From assembly GCA_040756085.1 (NCBI GenBank), contig JBFMAE010000047.1, positions 1 through 14,865 on the forward strand: 14,865 nucleotides of DNA, in the 5' to 3' direction. Below, in pieces: positions 1-6,730 of this stretch (position 1 is its first letter; each line of letters begins with the position of its first letter). Source of the stretch: JBFMAE01 sp040756085 (GTDB lineage: Bacteria; Desulfobacterota; BSN033; UBA1163). The notes beneath the pieces were generated by a model, which worked only from the letters and a program-made list of their open reading frames with translations, was not told where the DNA came from and searched no databases. Position numbers and translations under genes: made by a program.

Positions 1-47
1 CCTCACCCCATCCCTCTCCCCACGGGGGAGAGGGGAAGGGTTAGGGG
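1..47. terminator. Long imperfect GC-rich hairpin downstream of the por-nuo operon
   Basis: A perfect inner stem pairs CCCTCTCCCC (12-21) with GGGGAGAGGG (25-34) around a 3-nt loop. An outer stem pairs CCTCACCC with GGGTTAGG with one mismatch. It lies just past the stop of the nuoF-like gene, which is read on the minus strand, so it could end or stabilise that transcript. There is no clear U-run, so it may equally be a dispersed intergenic repeat of the REP type. A second C-run/G-run hairpin lies at 4848-4866, inside the same operon. Confidence 0.45.
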
Positions 48-54
48 TAAGCTT

Positions 55-1926
55 TTATTGAACTTCGATCGCATCAAATTTACAGGCCTCAAAACACATC
101 CCGCATTTCATGCATTTTTTGCTATCGATATTGAAAGGTTTCCCTTTCTCCTTCTTCGTCTTCTTTTTTCCGGTGACAGCTTCTGCCGGACAGACCTTCA
201 TGCAAGCCCCGCAGGACTTGCAGGCTTCGGAAAGGACACGATAATTGAGAAGGCTTCGACAGACCTTCGCCGGGCATCGTTTATTGACGATATGTTCCCG
301 GTATTCATCCCGGAAATAACGGATCGTGGAGAGGACGGGATTGGGCGCCGTCCCTCCTAATTGGCAGAGAGAGGCTTCTGCAGTCACCCACCCCAGCTCT
401 TCGAGGAGATCGATGTGATCCAGTGTTCCTCTACCCTCTGTAATTTCTGTCAGGATTTCGTGCATCCTCTTCGTCCCCTCCCGGCAGGAGGCGCACTTTC
501 CGCACGATTCATCCTTGAGAAAATTCATAAAATACTTAGCCACATCAACCATACAGGTGGATTCGTCCATGACGATCATCCCACCGGAACCCATCATGGA
601 ACCTACTTCGGTCAACCGATCAAAATCGACCGGAAGATCGATCAGTGACTCGGGAATGCATCCTCCCGAAGGACCTCCGGTCTGGACGGCCTTGAATTTC
701 TTCCTCCCGGGAATACCACCACCAATATCGTAAACAATCTCCCGGAGGGTGATTCCCATAGGGACCTCGACCAGACCGGTATTATTCACCTTGCCGACCA
801 GGGAGAAGATCTTTGTTCCCTTGCTGCCTTCGGTACCAATCTTCGTGTACCAATCCGCACCGCGGTCAATGATGACCGGCACATTCGCCCAGGTCTCCAC
901 ATTATTGAGATTGGTCGGCCTATCCCAGAGACCGCTGATGACGGTATGGATATGCTTTGCTCTTGGCTCTCCCACATTGCCTTCAATGGTGGCCATAAGA
1001 GCTGTGGATTCTCCTGCCACAAAGGCTCCGCCTCCTCTGCTGATCTGCACATCAAACTCAAATCCTGACCCCAGAATATCTTTCCCGAGAAGCCCCAATT
1101 CCCGAGCCTGCTGGATCGCAATCCCGATATTCACAACAGCCAGTGGATATTCGTGCCTGACGAATACAAATCCTTCATGGGCCCCGATGGCATAGGCACC
1201 GATGATCATGCCCTCCAGTACGCTGTGAGGGTTTCCTTCTAAAAGGCTTCGATCCATGTAAGCGCCGGGGTCTCCTTCATCAGCATTGCAAATCACATAC
1301 TTGATATCGCCCGGTGCCTTCCTGCAGGTCTCCCATTTCACACCCGCGGGGAAGCCTCCACCCCCCCGTCCTCTCAGATTGGCTTTCTTAACCTCCCGGA
1401 TGATCTCCTCAGGACTCATCGAAAATAAGGCCTTGGATAAGGCCCGGTACCCTCCCACGGCCAGATAGTCTTCAACCCGGGTTGGGTCGATGTTACCATT
1501 GTTTCCAAAGATGATCCGCATCTGCTTTTGATAGAAAGGGACTTCTTCCTCTTGGACAATTCTCTCCCCGGTCGTGGGGTGATCGTAAAGAAGGGATTCG
1601 ATCACCTCCCCTTTCAAGAGCGTTTTTTTAAAAATCGTCGAGGCGTCTTCTGGCTTGACTCGTTGATAAAGGATTTTTTGTGGATAAATGACCACCAGAG
1701 GCCCCCTCTCACAGAATCCATGACAACCCGTTACCCGGAAGTTTATTCCATTGCCTTTTGAATGATCTTCCAGGACTTTTTTAAACGCTTCGACCACCTG
1801 ATGACATCCCGAAGCGTGGCATCCCGTTCCGGTGCAAACCGTAATGCAGGGCTGGCGTGGGTCTCTTCGATTAAGAATCTCATTCCGAATTTGTTCTAAT
1901 GTTTGAGGAGAGTTAATCCTTCCCAT
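55..1926 (-). CDS. nuoF: NuoF/HndC-like NADH-binding flavoprotein with N-terminal [2Fe-2S] and C-terminal 2[4Fe-4S] ferredoxin domains
   Basis: Predicted cytoplasmic FMN- and NAD(H)-binding subunit that passes electrons between NAD(H) and Fe-S clusters. Seen in order in the 623-residue product: a thioredoxin-like [2Fe-2S] domain (C31, C36, C68, C72); the NuoF core with RGRGGGGFP at 185-193 and NADEGDPG at 214-221 (FMN/NADH site); the SLBB region; the [4Fe-4S] site C475, C478, C481 and C521; and two ferredoxin motifs, C569/572/575/579 and C605/608/611/615, separated by a lysine-rich linker. This layout matches HndC/HydB-type subunits of bifurcating hydrogenases and related enzymes, and is longer than complex I NuoF. 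The start overlaps the nuoE end by 14 bp and follows a strong AAGGAGGGG ribosome site. No NuoG or hydrogenase subunit is present, so I infer the partner is the upstream 2-oxoacid oxidoreductase. Family confident; physiological partner inferred. Confidence 0.93.
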   Translation of the reverse strand: MGRINSPQTLEQIRNEILNRRDPRQPCITVCTGTGCHASGCHQVVEAFKKVLEDHSKGNGINFRVTGCHGFCERGPLVVIYPQKILYQRVKPEDASTIFKKTLLKGEVIESLLYDHPTTGERIVQEEEVPFYQKQMRIIFGNNGNIDPTRVEDYLAVGGYRALSKALFSMSPEEIIREVKKANLRGRGGGGFPAGVKWETCRKAPGDIKYVICNADEGDPGAYMDRSLLEGNPHSVLEGMIIGAYAIGAHEGFVFVRHEYPLAVVNIGIAIQQARELGLLGKDILGSGFEFDVQISRGGGAFVAGESTALMATIEGNVGEPRAKHIHTVISGLWDRPTNLNNVETWANVPVIIDRGADWYTKIGTEGSKGTKIFSLVGKVNNTGLVEVPMGITLREIVYDIGGGIPGRKKFKAVQTGGPSGGCIPESLIDLPVDFDRLTEVGSMMGSGGMIVMDESTCMVDVAKYFMNFLKDESCGKCASCREGTKRMHEILTEITEGRGTLDHIDLLEELGWVTAEASLCQLGGTAPNPVLSTIRYFRDEYREHIVNKRCPAKVCRSLLNYRVLSEACKSCGACMKVCPAEAVTGKKKTKKEKGKPFNIDSKKCMKCGMCFEACKFDAIEVQ

Positions 1927-2398
1927 TCGACCCCTCCTTTTTATCCGAGCGAAATTTCTTGATGGTTCCCTCCACCTTGATGGAACTCATCTTTCCAAAA
2001 TATTCACCATCAATGGCTACGACTGGTCCGGCGGCACAAACCCCCAGACAGTTGACCGTCCCCAAGGTGAAGTTTCGGTCCGGAGTGGTCTCTCCAGGAC
2101 GAATCCCCAATTCCATGGTGAATTGATCTACAATTCTCTGTCCACCCCGGACATGACAGGCCGTCCCCAGACAGACATGAATTTCATGGCGGCCCCGGGG
2201 TACTAGGCTAAAAGCCCGATAAAAGGTAGCAATCCTGTAGATCTTATTTAAAGGGATGCGAAGCCGCTCTCCCAGATGTTCCAGTACCTCTTTGGGAAGA
2301 TATTTCTCCTTCGTCTGTATGTCTTGAAGGATGGCAAGGATTGCTGATTCCTTTCCATCATATCGTTTGACGATGGCGTCGATCTCTGACCTCTCCAT
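1913..2398 (-). CDS. nuoE: NuoE/HndA-like thioredoxin-fold [2Fe-2S] subunit
   Basis: A 161-residue NuoE-family protein, close to the usual length. It has the N-terminal helical region (about 1-65, including YLPKEVLE and TFYRAF) and the thioredoxin-like [2Fe-2S] domain with C76, C81, C117 and C121 in the family motifs CLGTACHVRGG and CLGVCAAGP. In complex I and in HydABC/HndABCD enzymes this subunit docks on the FMN subunit and holds a [2Fe-2S] cluster next to the flavin. Here it sits 1 bp after the porB stop and overlaps the nuoF-like gene, which argues for co-translation with both. The ribosome site AAAGGAG lies within the porB end. The link to Por is from gene order only; the family call is secure. 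Confidence 0.93.
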   Translation of the reverse strand: MERSEIDAIVKRYDGKESAILAILQDIQTKEKYLPKEVLEHLGERLRIPLNKIYRIATFYRAFSLVPRGRHEIHVCLGTACHVRGGQRIVDQFTMELGIRPGETTPDRNFTLGTVNCLGVCAAGPVVAIDGEYFGKMSSIKVEGTIKKFRSDKKEGSNGKD

Positions 2399-2399
2399 C

Positions 2400-3332
2400 T
2401 CACACTCCTTTTTTTGCCTTTTCTTTCAATTCCTTGTATTCCTGGTGGATCCGTTTCTCAATCTGTTCGATCAGGTCATCGGTGAGGTGGCGAAATCGCC
2501 CCTGAAGTTTTAGATATTCTTTGATGGGCTTCAATTTGGGGAAATCGATGTTCAGGCGATATTGGCCTTTCTCCACTTCGTAGAGGGGGAAGACCCCTGT
2601 CTCCACGGCTAACCGACCCAGTTTGATGGAGATCTCTGGTGCAGACCTCCAGCCGGTCGGGCAGACGGAAAGGATGTGGAGATAGGCAGGACCTTCAATA
2701 TCGGCGGCCTTCCTCGCCTTCTGGATGAGGTCGATGGGATAACTGGGGCAGGCCGTGGCCACATAAGGGATATTGTGGGCGGCTGCAATGGCAGCCATAT
2801 TCTTCTTCCAGGTGATCTGGCCCATCTTGGCCTTTCCGGCCGGCGAGGTGGTGGTCGATGCCCCAAAAGGGGTCGAAGAGGACCGCTGGATTCCGGTGTT
2901 CATGTAGGCTTCGTTATCGGTGCAAATATAGATGAAGTCGTGACCCCTCTCAAGAGCCCCAGAAAGGGCCTGCAGCCCGATATCGGCTGTTCCTCCATCT
3001 CCAGCCATCCCTATGGTAACAATCTTTTTATAAGGGATTCTCCCTTTTCTCATTAAGGCTTTCAATCCGGATTCGATTCCCGAGGCCACGGCCGCTGTAT
3101 TTTCAAACGCCACATGGAACCAGGGGACCCTCCAGGAGGTAAAGGGAAGTGGAGAAGAAACGATCTCCATGCATCCTGTGGCAGCAGCAATGATCACATT
3201 TCTCCCCAAAGCTTTGGCCACCAATCGAATGGCCAGCACCTCGGCGCATCCCTGACAGGCCCGATGGCCGGGGGCAAAATATTCCTTTTGGGTCAACATT
3301 CTGACGGCATAGACATTTAAATTTTCGGTCAT
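2400..3332 (-). CDS. porB: 2-oxoacid (probably pyruvate):ferredoxin oxidoreductase, beta subunit
   Basis: TPP-binding subunit of a four-subunit pyruvate-type oxidoreductase that converts pyruvate and CoA to acetyl-CoA and CO2 and reduces ferredoxin. The 310-residue length is typical. Visible: CQGC (C26, C29), C54 and C224 as likely ligands of the proximal [4Fe-4S] cluster; the TPP/Mg motif GDGGTADIG at 111-119 continuing to NEAYMNTG at 140-147; and the CPTGW segment typical of pyruvate-type beta subunits. The start codon overlaps the porA stop as ATGA, so translation is probably coupled. Substrate specificity (pyruvate rather than 2-oxoisovalerate) is inferred from resemblance to pyruvate-type subunits and is less sure than the family. 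Confidence 0.93.
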   Translation of the reverse strand: MTENLNVYAVRMLTQKEYFAPGHRACQGCAEVLAIRLVAKALGRNVIIAAATGCMEIVSSPLPFTSWRVPWFHVAFENTAAVASGIESGLKALMRKGRIPYKKIVTIGMAGDGGTADIGLQALSGALERGHDFIYICTDNEAYMNTGIQRSSSTPFGASTTTSPAGKAKMGQITWKKNMAAIAAAHNIPYVATACPSYPIDLIQKARKAADIEGPAYLHILSVCPTGWRSAPEISIKLGRLAVETGVFPLYEVEKGQYRLNIDFPKLKPIKEYLKLQGRFRHLTDDLIEQIEKRIHQEYKELKEKAKKGV

Positions 3333-4504
3333 CCTCTCACCCCATAAATTTCATATCCTTCCTTATTGCCTTCTTCAATTTCGATTTCAGCCCTATCCAC
3401 CATCTTGATGAAATCGGATGGAGTGACATCCCTCCCTGAAATTCCAGCGACGAAGTTATACACGACCGGATGTCCATCCACTCCATAAAGAGAAGATCTC
3501 ACTTCAGAGGCTACGGGTCCACCGGGTCCTCCGATGGAGATCGCCCGGTCGATCACGACCAACTCTTTTGCATGAAGGGTAGCTTTCTTAAATTCATCGA
3601 AGGGGAAGGGCCGCCACAGTCGAATTTTTACCAATCCAACCGATCTTCCCTCCTCTCTCATCATGTCCACGGCCACAGAAGCCGTCTCTCCACAACTTCC
3701 CATGGTGACCAGAAGTGTCTCAGCATCCTCTATTTTGTAGGTTTCGATGGGGTGATAATACCTGCCGGTCATGTCTCCAAAGGCCTGCCACACCTCTAAA
3801 ATCTTGGACATGGAAGACCGGAGAGCCACTTCCTGGGCCTTCTTCGTTTCCGCAAAGATGGTGGGCAGGGCAAAGGCACCCATGGTCACAGGACGGTCGG
3901 GGTGGAGACGATGAAGAGGTTGATAAGGAGGCAGAAACTGATCGATCTTTTCCTGGTCAATCAGTTCAATCGGTTCAATCACATGGCTCAGGATGAACCC
4001 ATCCATATTGATAATCACCGGGAGGAGTACATTTCTTTCTTCACCCAACCGATAACTAATAAAGACATGATCGTAGACCTCCTGACCGTTCTCTGTAAAG
4101 AACTGAATCCATCCGCAGTCCCGGATGGACATCACATCGCTGTGATCATTCCATATGCTGAGAGGAGCGGAGAGCGTTCGGTTCGCAATGATCATGACGA
4201 TGGGTAACCTCAGAGCAGAGGCGATATAGGTGATCTCACTCATCAGGGCCAACCCCTGGGAACTGGTACAGGTAAAAGATCTCGCCCCCGCGGCCTCACT
4301 CCCCACACAGACGCTCAGAGCGGAGTGCTCAGATTCCACACAAAAGAATTCCGCATCCAGTTCTCCATTCGCCACGAGTTCAGAGAGGTGTTCGACGATA
4401 TGCGTCTGCGGGGTAATGGGGTAAGCTGAGACCACATCGACATTGGCCTGCTTGACCGCCTCGGCTGAAGCAATCGAAACTTCCATTCCAACCCGTTTTG
4501 CCAT
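3329..4504 (-). CDS. porA: 2-oxoacid (probably pyruvate):ferredoxin oxidoreductase, alpha subunit
   Basis: Alpha subunit of the same enzyme, 391 residues from the chosen start. It has the pyrimidine-binding domain motif AYPITPQT (27-34), ESEHSA (57-62) and TSSQGL (80-85), then a segment with APLSIWNDHSD typical of pyruvate-type alpha subunits, and a C-terminal transketolase-C-like domain (LVTMGSCGETA, IGGPGGPVASE). The frame is open 23 codons further upstream to 4573, but the family begins near MAKRVGMEVS. The ATG at 4504 follows a GAGGAGA ribosome site 2 bp after the porD stop, whereas the longer start would lie inside porD. Its stop overlaps the porB start. Family call is secure; the substrate is inferred. 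Confidence 0.93.
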   Translation of the reverse strand: MAKRVGMEVSIASAEAVKQANVDVVSAYPITPQTHIVEHLSELVANGELDAEFFCVESEHSALSVCVGSEAAGARSFTCTSSQGLALMSEITYIASALRLPIVMIIANRTLSAPLSIWNDHSDVMSIRDCGWIQFFTENGQEVYDHVFISYRLGEERNVLLPVIINMDGFILSHVIEPIELIDQEKIDQFLPPYQPLHRLHPDRPVTMGAFALPTIFAETKKAQEVALRSSMSKILEVWQAFGDMTGRYYHPIETYKIEDAETLLVTMGSCGETASVAVDMMREEGRSVGLVKIRLWRPFPFDEFKKATLHAKELVVIDRAISIGGPGGPVASEVRSSLYGVDGHPVVYNFVAGISGRDVTPSDFIKMVDRAEIEIEEGNKEGYEIYGVRG

Positions 4505-4506
4505 AG

Positions 4507-4803
4507 TTATGTCTCCTCGTCCAGCACCATGGTGATCGCTCCGGTGGGACATTCTTTTGCACAGATCCCACAACCCTTGCAGTAGTAAAGGTCCGCAATG
4601 AAATAACCCTCTGCATTCAGGTTATAGGCCATATCCGGACAGAAGATGTAGCACAATCCACAATGAACACAAAGCTCCTGATTTAAAACTGGCTTGAACG
4701 TCTTCCAGTCCCCTGTTCGATATTGACTGGCATTGCCAGGCTCTAAGACAACATTTCCTACTGGTATTTCCTTCCATGTCCATTCTGATTCCGGTTTTGT
4801 CAT
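4507..4803 (-). CDS. porD: 2-oxoacid:ferredoxin oxidoreductase, delta subunit (2[4Fe-4S] ferredoxin)
   Basis: A 98-residue ferredoxin-like delta subunit. The first half is the extension usual for PorD; the second half has two CxxCxxCxxxC motifs: C45/48/51/55 and C75/78/81/85. In this enzyme class it relays electrons from the TPP site and proximal cluster of PorB to an external acceptor. It lies 2 bp before porA and 84 bp after porC, with a GC-rich hairpin in that gap. The ribosome site AGAGGTGG precedes the ATG. Here the natural acceptor could be the NuoEF-like pair encoded downstream rather than free ferredoxin; that is inference. Confidence 0.93.
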   Translation of the reverse strand: MTKPESEWTWKEIPVGNVVLEPGNASQYRTGDWKTFKPVLNQELCVHCGLCYIFCPDMAYNLNAEGYFIADLYYCKGCGICAKECPTGAITMVLDEET

Positions 4804-4847
4804 GCCCTTCCACCTCTTTTTGTCGAATAATTTTAATCCTCCCCAAA

Positions 4848-4866
4848 CCCCCTTTATTAAAGGGGG
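4848..4866. repeat. C-run/G-run hairpin between porC and porD
   Basis: CCCCCTTT and AAAGGGGG form a perfect 8-bp stem around ATT, followed on the plus strand by a further G-rich stretch (GGAGAGGGGGG). It lies in the 84-bp gap between porC and porD on the minus-strand transcript. It could reduce readthrough or protect mRNA ends, setting different levels for porC and porDAB. It may equally be a dispersed intergenic repeat, since the hairpin at 1-47 has the same GGGGGAGAGGGG sequence. Confidence 0.5.
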
Positions 4867-4887
4867 GAGAGGGGGGATTATTAAAAT

Positions 4888-5436
4888 TTATTGGATAAGG
4901 AGGGTTTCCTGATAGGCCCGCTCAAAGGCAGAAATGTTCTTTTCGGCGATTCGACCAAACCGCTCTTTCAAGGGAGGGATAAAGGACTCTTTCTTGACTA
5001 CTCCTGAGGCCTTGATCAGAGATCCCAACATTGTCGTGTTGGTAATGGGAAGGCCAAGAACCTCTGCAGAGATCCTCACAGCATCCACCACTGCGAGTCG
5101 GTTTTCGATCCCTAATGCCTCTTTAACCTTTTCAGGAGAATCCTTGCTCGTGGTGATAAGAATACCATCTGGTTTCAATCCGGCAGCGACATTTACAATC
5201 TTCAAAAGGGAGGCATCCAGGACCACCACGAGATCGGGCTCGTAGATATTGGCCCTGATCTTGATGGGTTGATCACTGATCCGGCAGAAAGCTACTACAG
5301 GCGCCCCCCTCCGCTCCGGCCCAAAGCTTGGAAAGGCTTGTGCATATTTTCCTTCTCCTATAGCGGCCTGGGCTAACAGTTCTGCTGAAGTCACCGCTCC
5401 CTGGCCACCTCTTCCGTGAAATCGAATCTCAATCAT
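4888..5436 (-). CDS. porC: 2-oxoacid:ferredoxin oxidoreductase, gamma subunit
   Basis: A 182-residue gamma subunit, the usual size for the separate subunit of four-subunit enzymes. The N-terminus holds the family signature [17 protein letters not shown] (residues 6-22, with RGGQG at 9-13), followed by [13 protein letters not shown] and a Rossmann-like segment ([11 protein letters not shown]). In the family this subunit contributes to CoA binding and assembly. It is the first gene of the operon: a sigma70-like promoter at 5467-5495 and a good AGGAG ribosome site lie directly upstream. porD follows after 84 bp. Also called porG in some genomes. Confidence 0.93.
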
Positions 5437-5622
5437 CTGGTTCTCCTGAGTTTATTAAACGTCTAAAATATAAAATATTTCACATATTTTTTCAATGCTT
5501 AAAATTCAAATAAAACAAATAGTTAAATATTATACCTTTACTCGGGTCTCACTACATTTCGAGCTTTAAAATTAATTTGCGTTAACGCTCACTCAAATTA
5601 TTCAAAATGTCAAACAAAAATT
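5437..5622. other. AT-rich gap between recR and porC
   Basis: This 186-bp gap separates the end of the dnaX-recR block from the start of the por operon. Besides the promoter at 5467-5495 it holds a perfect 10-bp palindrome GCGTTAACGC (5579-5588), a possible protein-binding site. No gene, and no strong recR terminator, is visible. Confidence 0.5.
5467..5495 (-). promoter_or_regulatory. Sigma70-like promoter for the por-nuo operon
   Basis: Read on the minus strand: TTGAAA (5490-5495), a 17-bp spacer, then TATATT (5467-5472). Both boxes match the consensus at five of six positions. Transcription would start near 5460, giving a leader of about 24 nt that contains AGGAG at good spacing from the porC ATG (5436). 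The flanking DNA is AT-rich. A second perfect TATAAT box (5529-5534) has no convincing -35. Confidence 0.55.
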
Positions 5623-6222
5623 CTAAATTTCTCTTCTACCCTCAAGGGCCTTTGACAGTGTCATCCCATCCGAATATTCAATCTCCCCGCCCATTGGAAT
5701 TCCATAAGCGATTCTTGTAATCTTCACCTCCAGAGGTTTGATCAGGTCGGTAAGGTAGAGAGCAGTGGCACCTCCCTCTACCGTGGGATTGGTGGCGAGG
5801 ATTACTTCCTTTACCCCTTCCTGGTGAAGCCGTACCATCAGTTCTTTAATTTTGATGTCGTCCGGACCAACGCCTTCCAAAGGTGATATTGTTCCGTGCA
5901 ATACGTGGTATCTTCCATTAAATATTCCGGTGTTTTCGATGGCGATGAGGTCATTGGGTCCTTCCACCACGCAGAGGATCTCCTGGGTTCGGCGCTCATC
6001 CCGGCATATCTGGCAGGGATCCTCATCCGTCAAATTGAAGCAGTTGGAACAGAGCCGGATCTTCTCTTTCACATCCAGGATTGCCCTTGCCAGTCCTTGG
6101 GCCTCTGACAAATTGCTCCGTAAAATGTGGAAGGCTAGTCTGGAGGCCGTCTTTCTTCCAATACCGGGAAGTTTCGCCAGGGCCTCGATCAAATGATCGA
6201 TCGGTTTGACATAAATGGTCAT
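5623..6222 (-). CDS. recR: Recombination mediator protein RecR
   Basis: A 199-residue RecR, standard length. It works with RecO/RecF to load RecA on SSB-coated single-stranded DNA in gap repair. Seen: helix-hairpin-helix (LAKLPGIGRKTASRLA, 15-30), the C4 zinc finger (C58, C61, C70, C73), the Toprim domain opening with VVEGPNDL (85-92), and the Walker-B-like C-terminal GIPMGGEIEYSDGMTL. It is the last gene of the conserved dnaX-ybaB-recR order, but a 171-bp gap with two palindromes separates it from the ybaB homologue, so it may have its own control. A short AAGGG ribosome site precedes the ATG. Confidence 0.97.
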   Translation of the reverse strand: MTIYVKPIDHLIEALAKLPGIGRKTASRLAFHILRSNLSEAQGLARAILDVKEKIRLCSNCFNLTDEDPCQICRDERRTQEILCVVEGPNDLIAIENTGIFNGRYHVLHGTISPLEGVGPDDIKIKELMVRLHQEGVKEVILATNPTVEGGATALYLTDLIKPLEVKITRIAYGIPMGGEIEYSDGMTLSKALEGRREI

Positions 6223-6264
6223 CCCTTACTATCCTAAAAATAATAATGCCAAATGCCAAAGCTC

Positions 6265-6314
6265 CCTGAACTACATAGAGTTCAGGACTAATCATGAACC
6301 TCACATGGTTCATG
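6265..6314. promoter_or_regulatory. Two tandem palindromes with TGAAC/GTTCA arms upstream of recR
   Basis: Palindrome A pairs CCTGAACT (6265-6272) with AGTTCAGG (6279-6286). Palindrome B pairs CATGAACC (6293-6300) with GGTTCATG (6307-6314). Both have 8-bp perfect arms and a 6-bp centre, with 6 bp between them, and share TGAAC-N8-GTTCA. They lie 43-92 bp upstream of recR. They could be a double operator or paired RNA hairpins in the ybaB-recR transcript; the sequence alone does not decide. Confidence 0.5.
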
Positions 6315-6393
6315 GCAAATATCAAATTGAATCCAAAGCTCAAATATCGAAATTTTTTGTTTTGGAATTTGACATTGATTTGACATTTGAAAT

Positions 6394-6708
6394 TTAAAAT
6401 AGTCCTGGTAGGCTCAATCCGCCGGTGATCTTCTTCATCTCTTCTGTCATCATTTCTTGGGATTTCCGGACGGCCTCATTCACAGCCGCTGCAATTAAGT
6501 CCTGGAGCATCTCGATGTCTTCCCGGTTCACAACTTCTGGATCGATCTGGAGGGAAAGAATCTCTTGCTTCCCATTCATCACGATATTCACCATTCCTCC
6601 ACCCGAACTGGCCTCAACAGTTTTCCCGGCCATTTCCTCCTGGAGTTGTGAAATTTTAGAATGCATCTGTTGAGCCTGTTTCAGTATGTTTCCCAAACCC
6701 TTTGTCAT
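6394..6708 (-). CDS. ybaB: YbaB/EbfC-family nucleoid-associated protein
   Basis: A 104-residue small DNA-binding protein of the YbaB/EbfC family; family members are dimeric and bind DNA as nucleoid-associated proteins. Visible: a long N-terminal coiled-coil-like helix (GLGNILKQAQQMHSKISQLQ), the central strand region with a GGGMVNIVMNGKQEILSLQIDPEVV pattern spanning about residues 36-60, and a C-terminal helix (LIAAAVNEAVRKSQEMM). It sits between dnaX (22 bp upstream) and recR, its usual place in many bacteria. A GGAGA ribosome site lies 6 nt before the ATG. Confidence 0.95.
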   Translation of the reverse strand: MTKGLGNILKQAQQMHSKISQLQEEMAGKTVEASSGGGMVNIVMNGKQEILSLQIDPEVVNREDIEMLQDLIAAAVNEAVRKSQEMMTEEMKKITGGLSLPGLF

Positions 6709-6730
6709 GTATTTCTCCTTTTATGCCTCT

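Noticed and set aside
4505..4573. Longer porA start at 4573
   Set aside because: It would add 23 residues translated out of frame from within porD; the ATG at 4504 has a good ribosome site and matches the family N-terminus.
5529..5534. Perfect TATAAT upstream of porC
   Set aside because: No acceptable -35 at 16-18 bp and no extended -10 TG; the pair at 5467-5495 is better placed.
6231..6259. TTGGCA-N17-TAGGAT promoter-like pair directly before recR on the minus strand
   Set aside because: The predicted start would fall at about 6224, removing the ribosome site and leaving an almost leaderless mRNA; the match is only moderate in repetitive AT-rich DNA.
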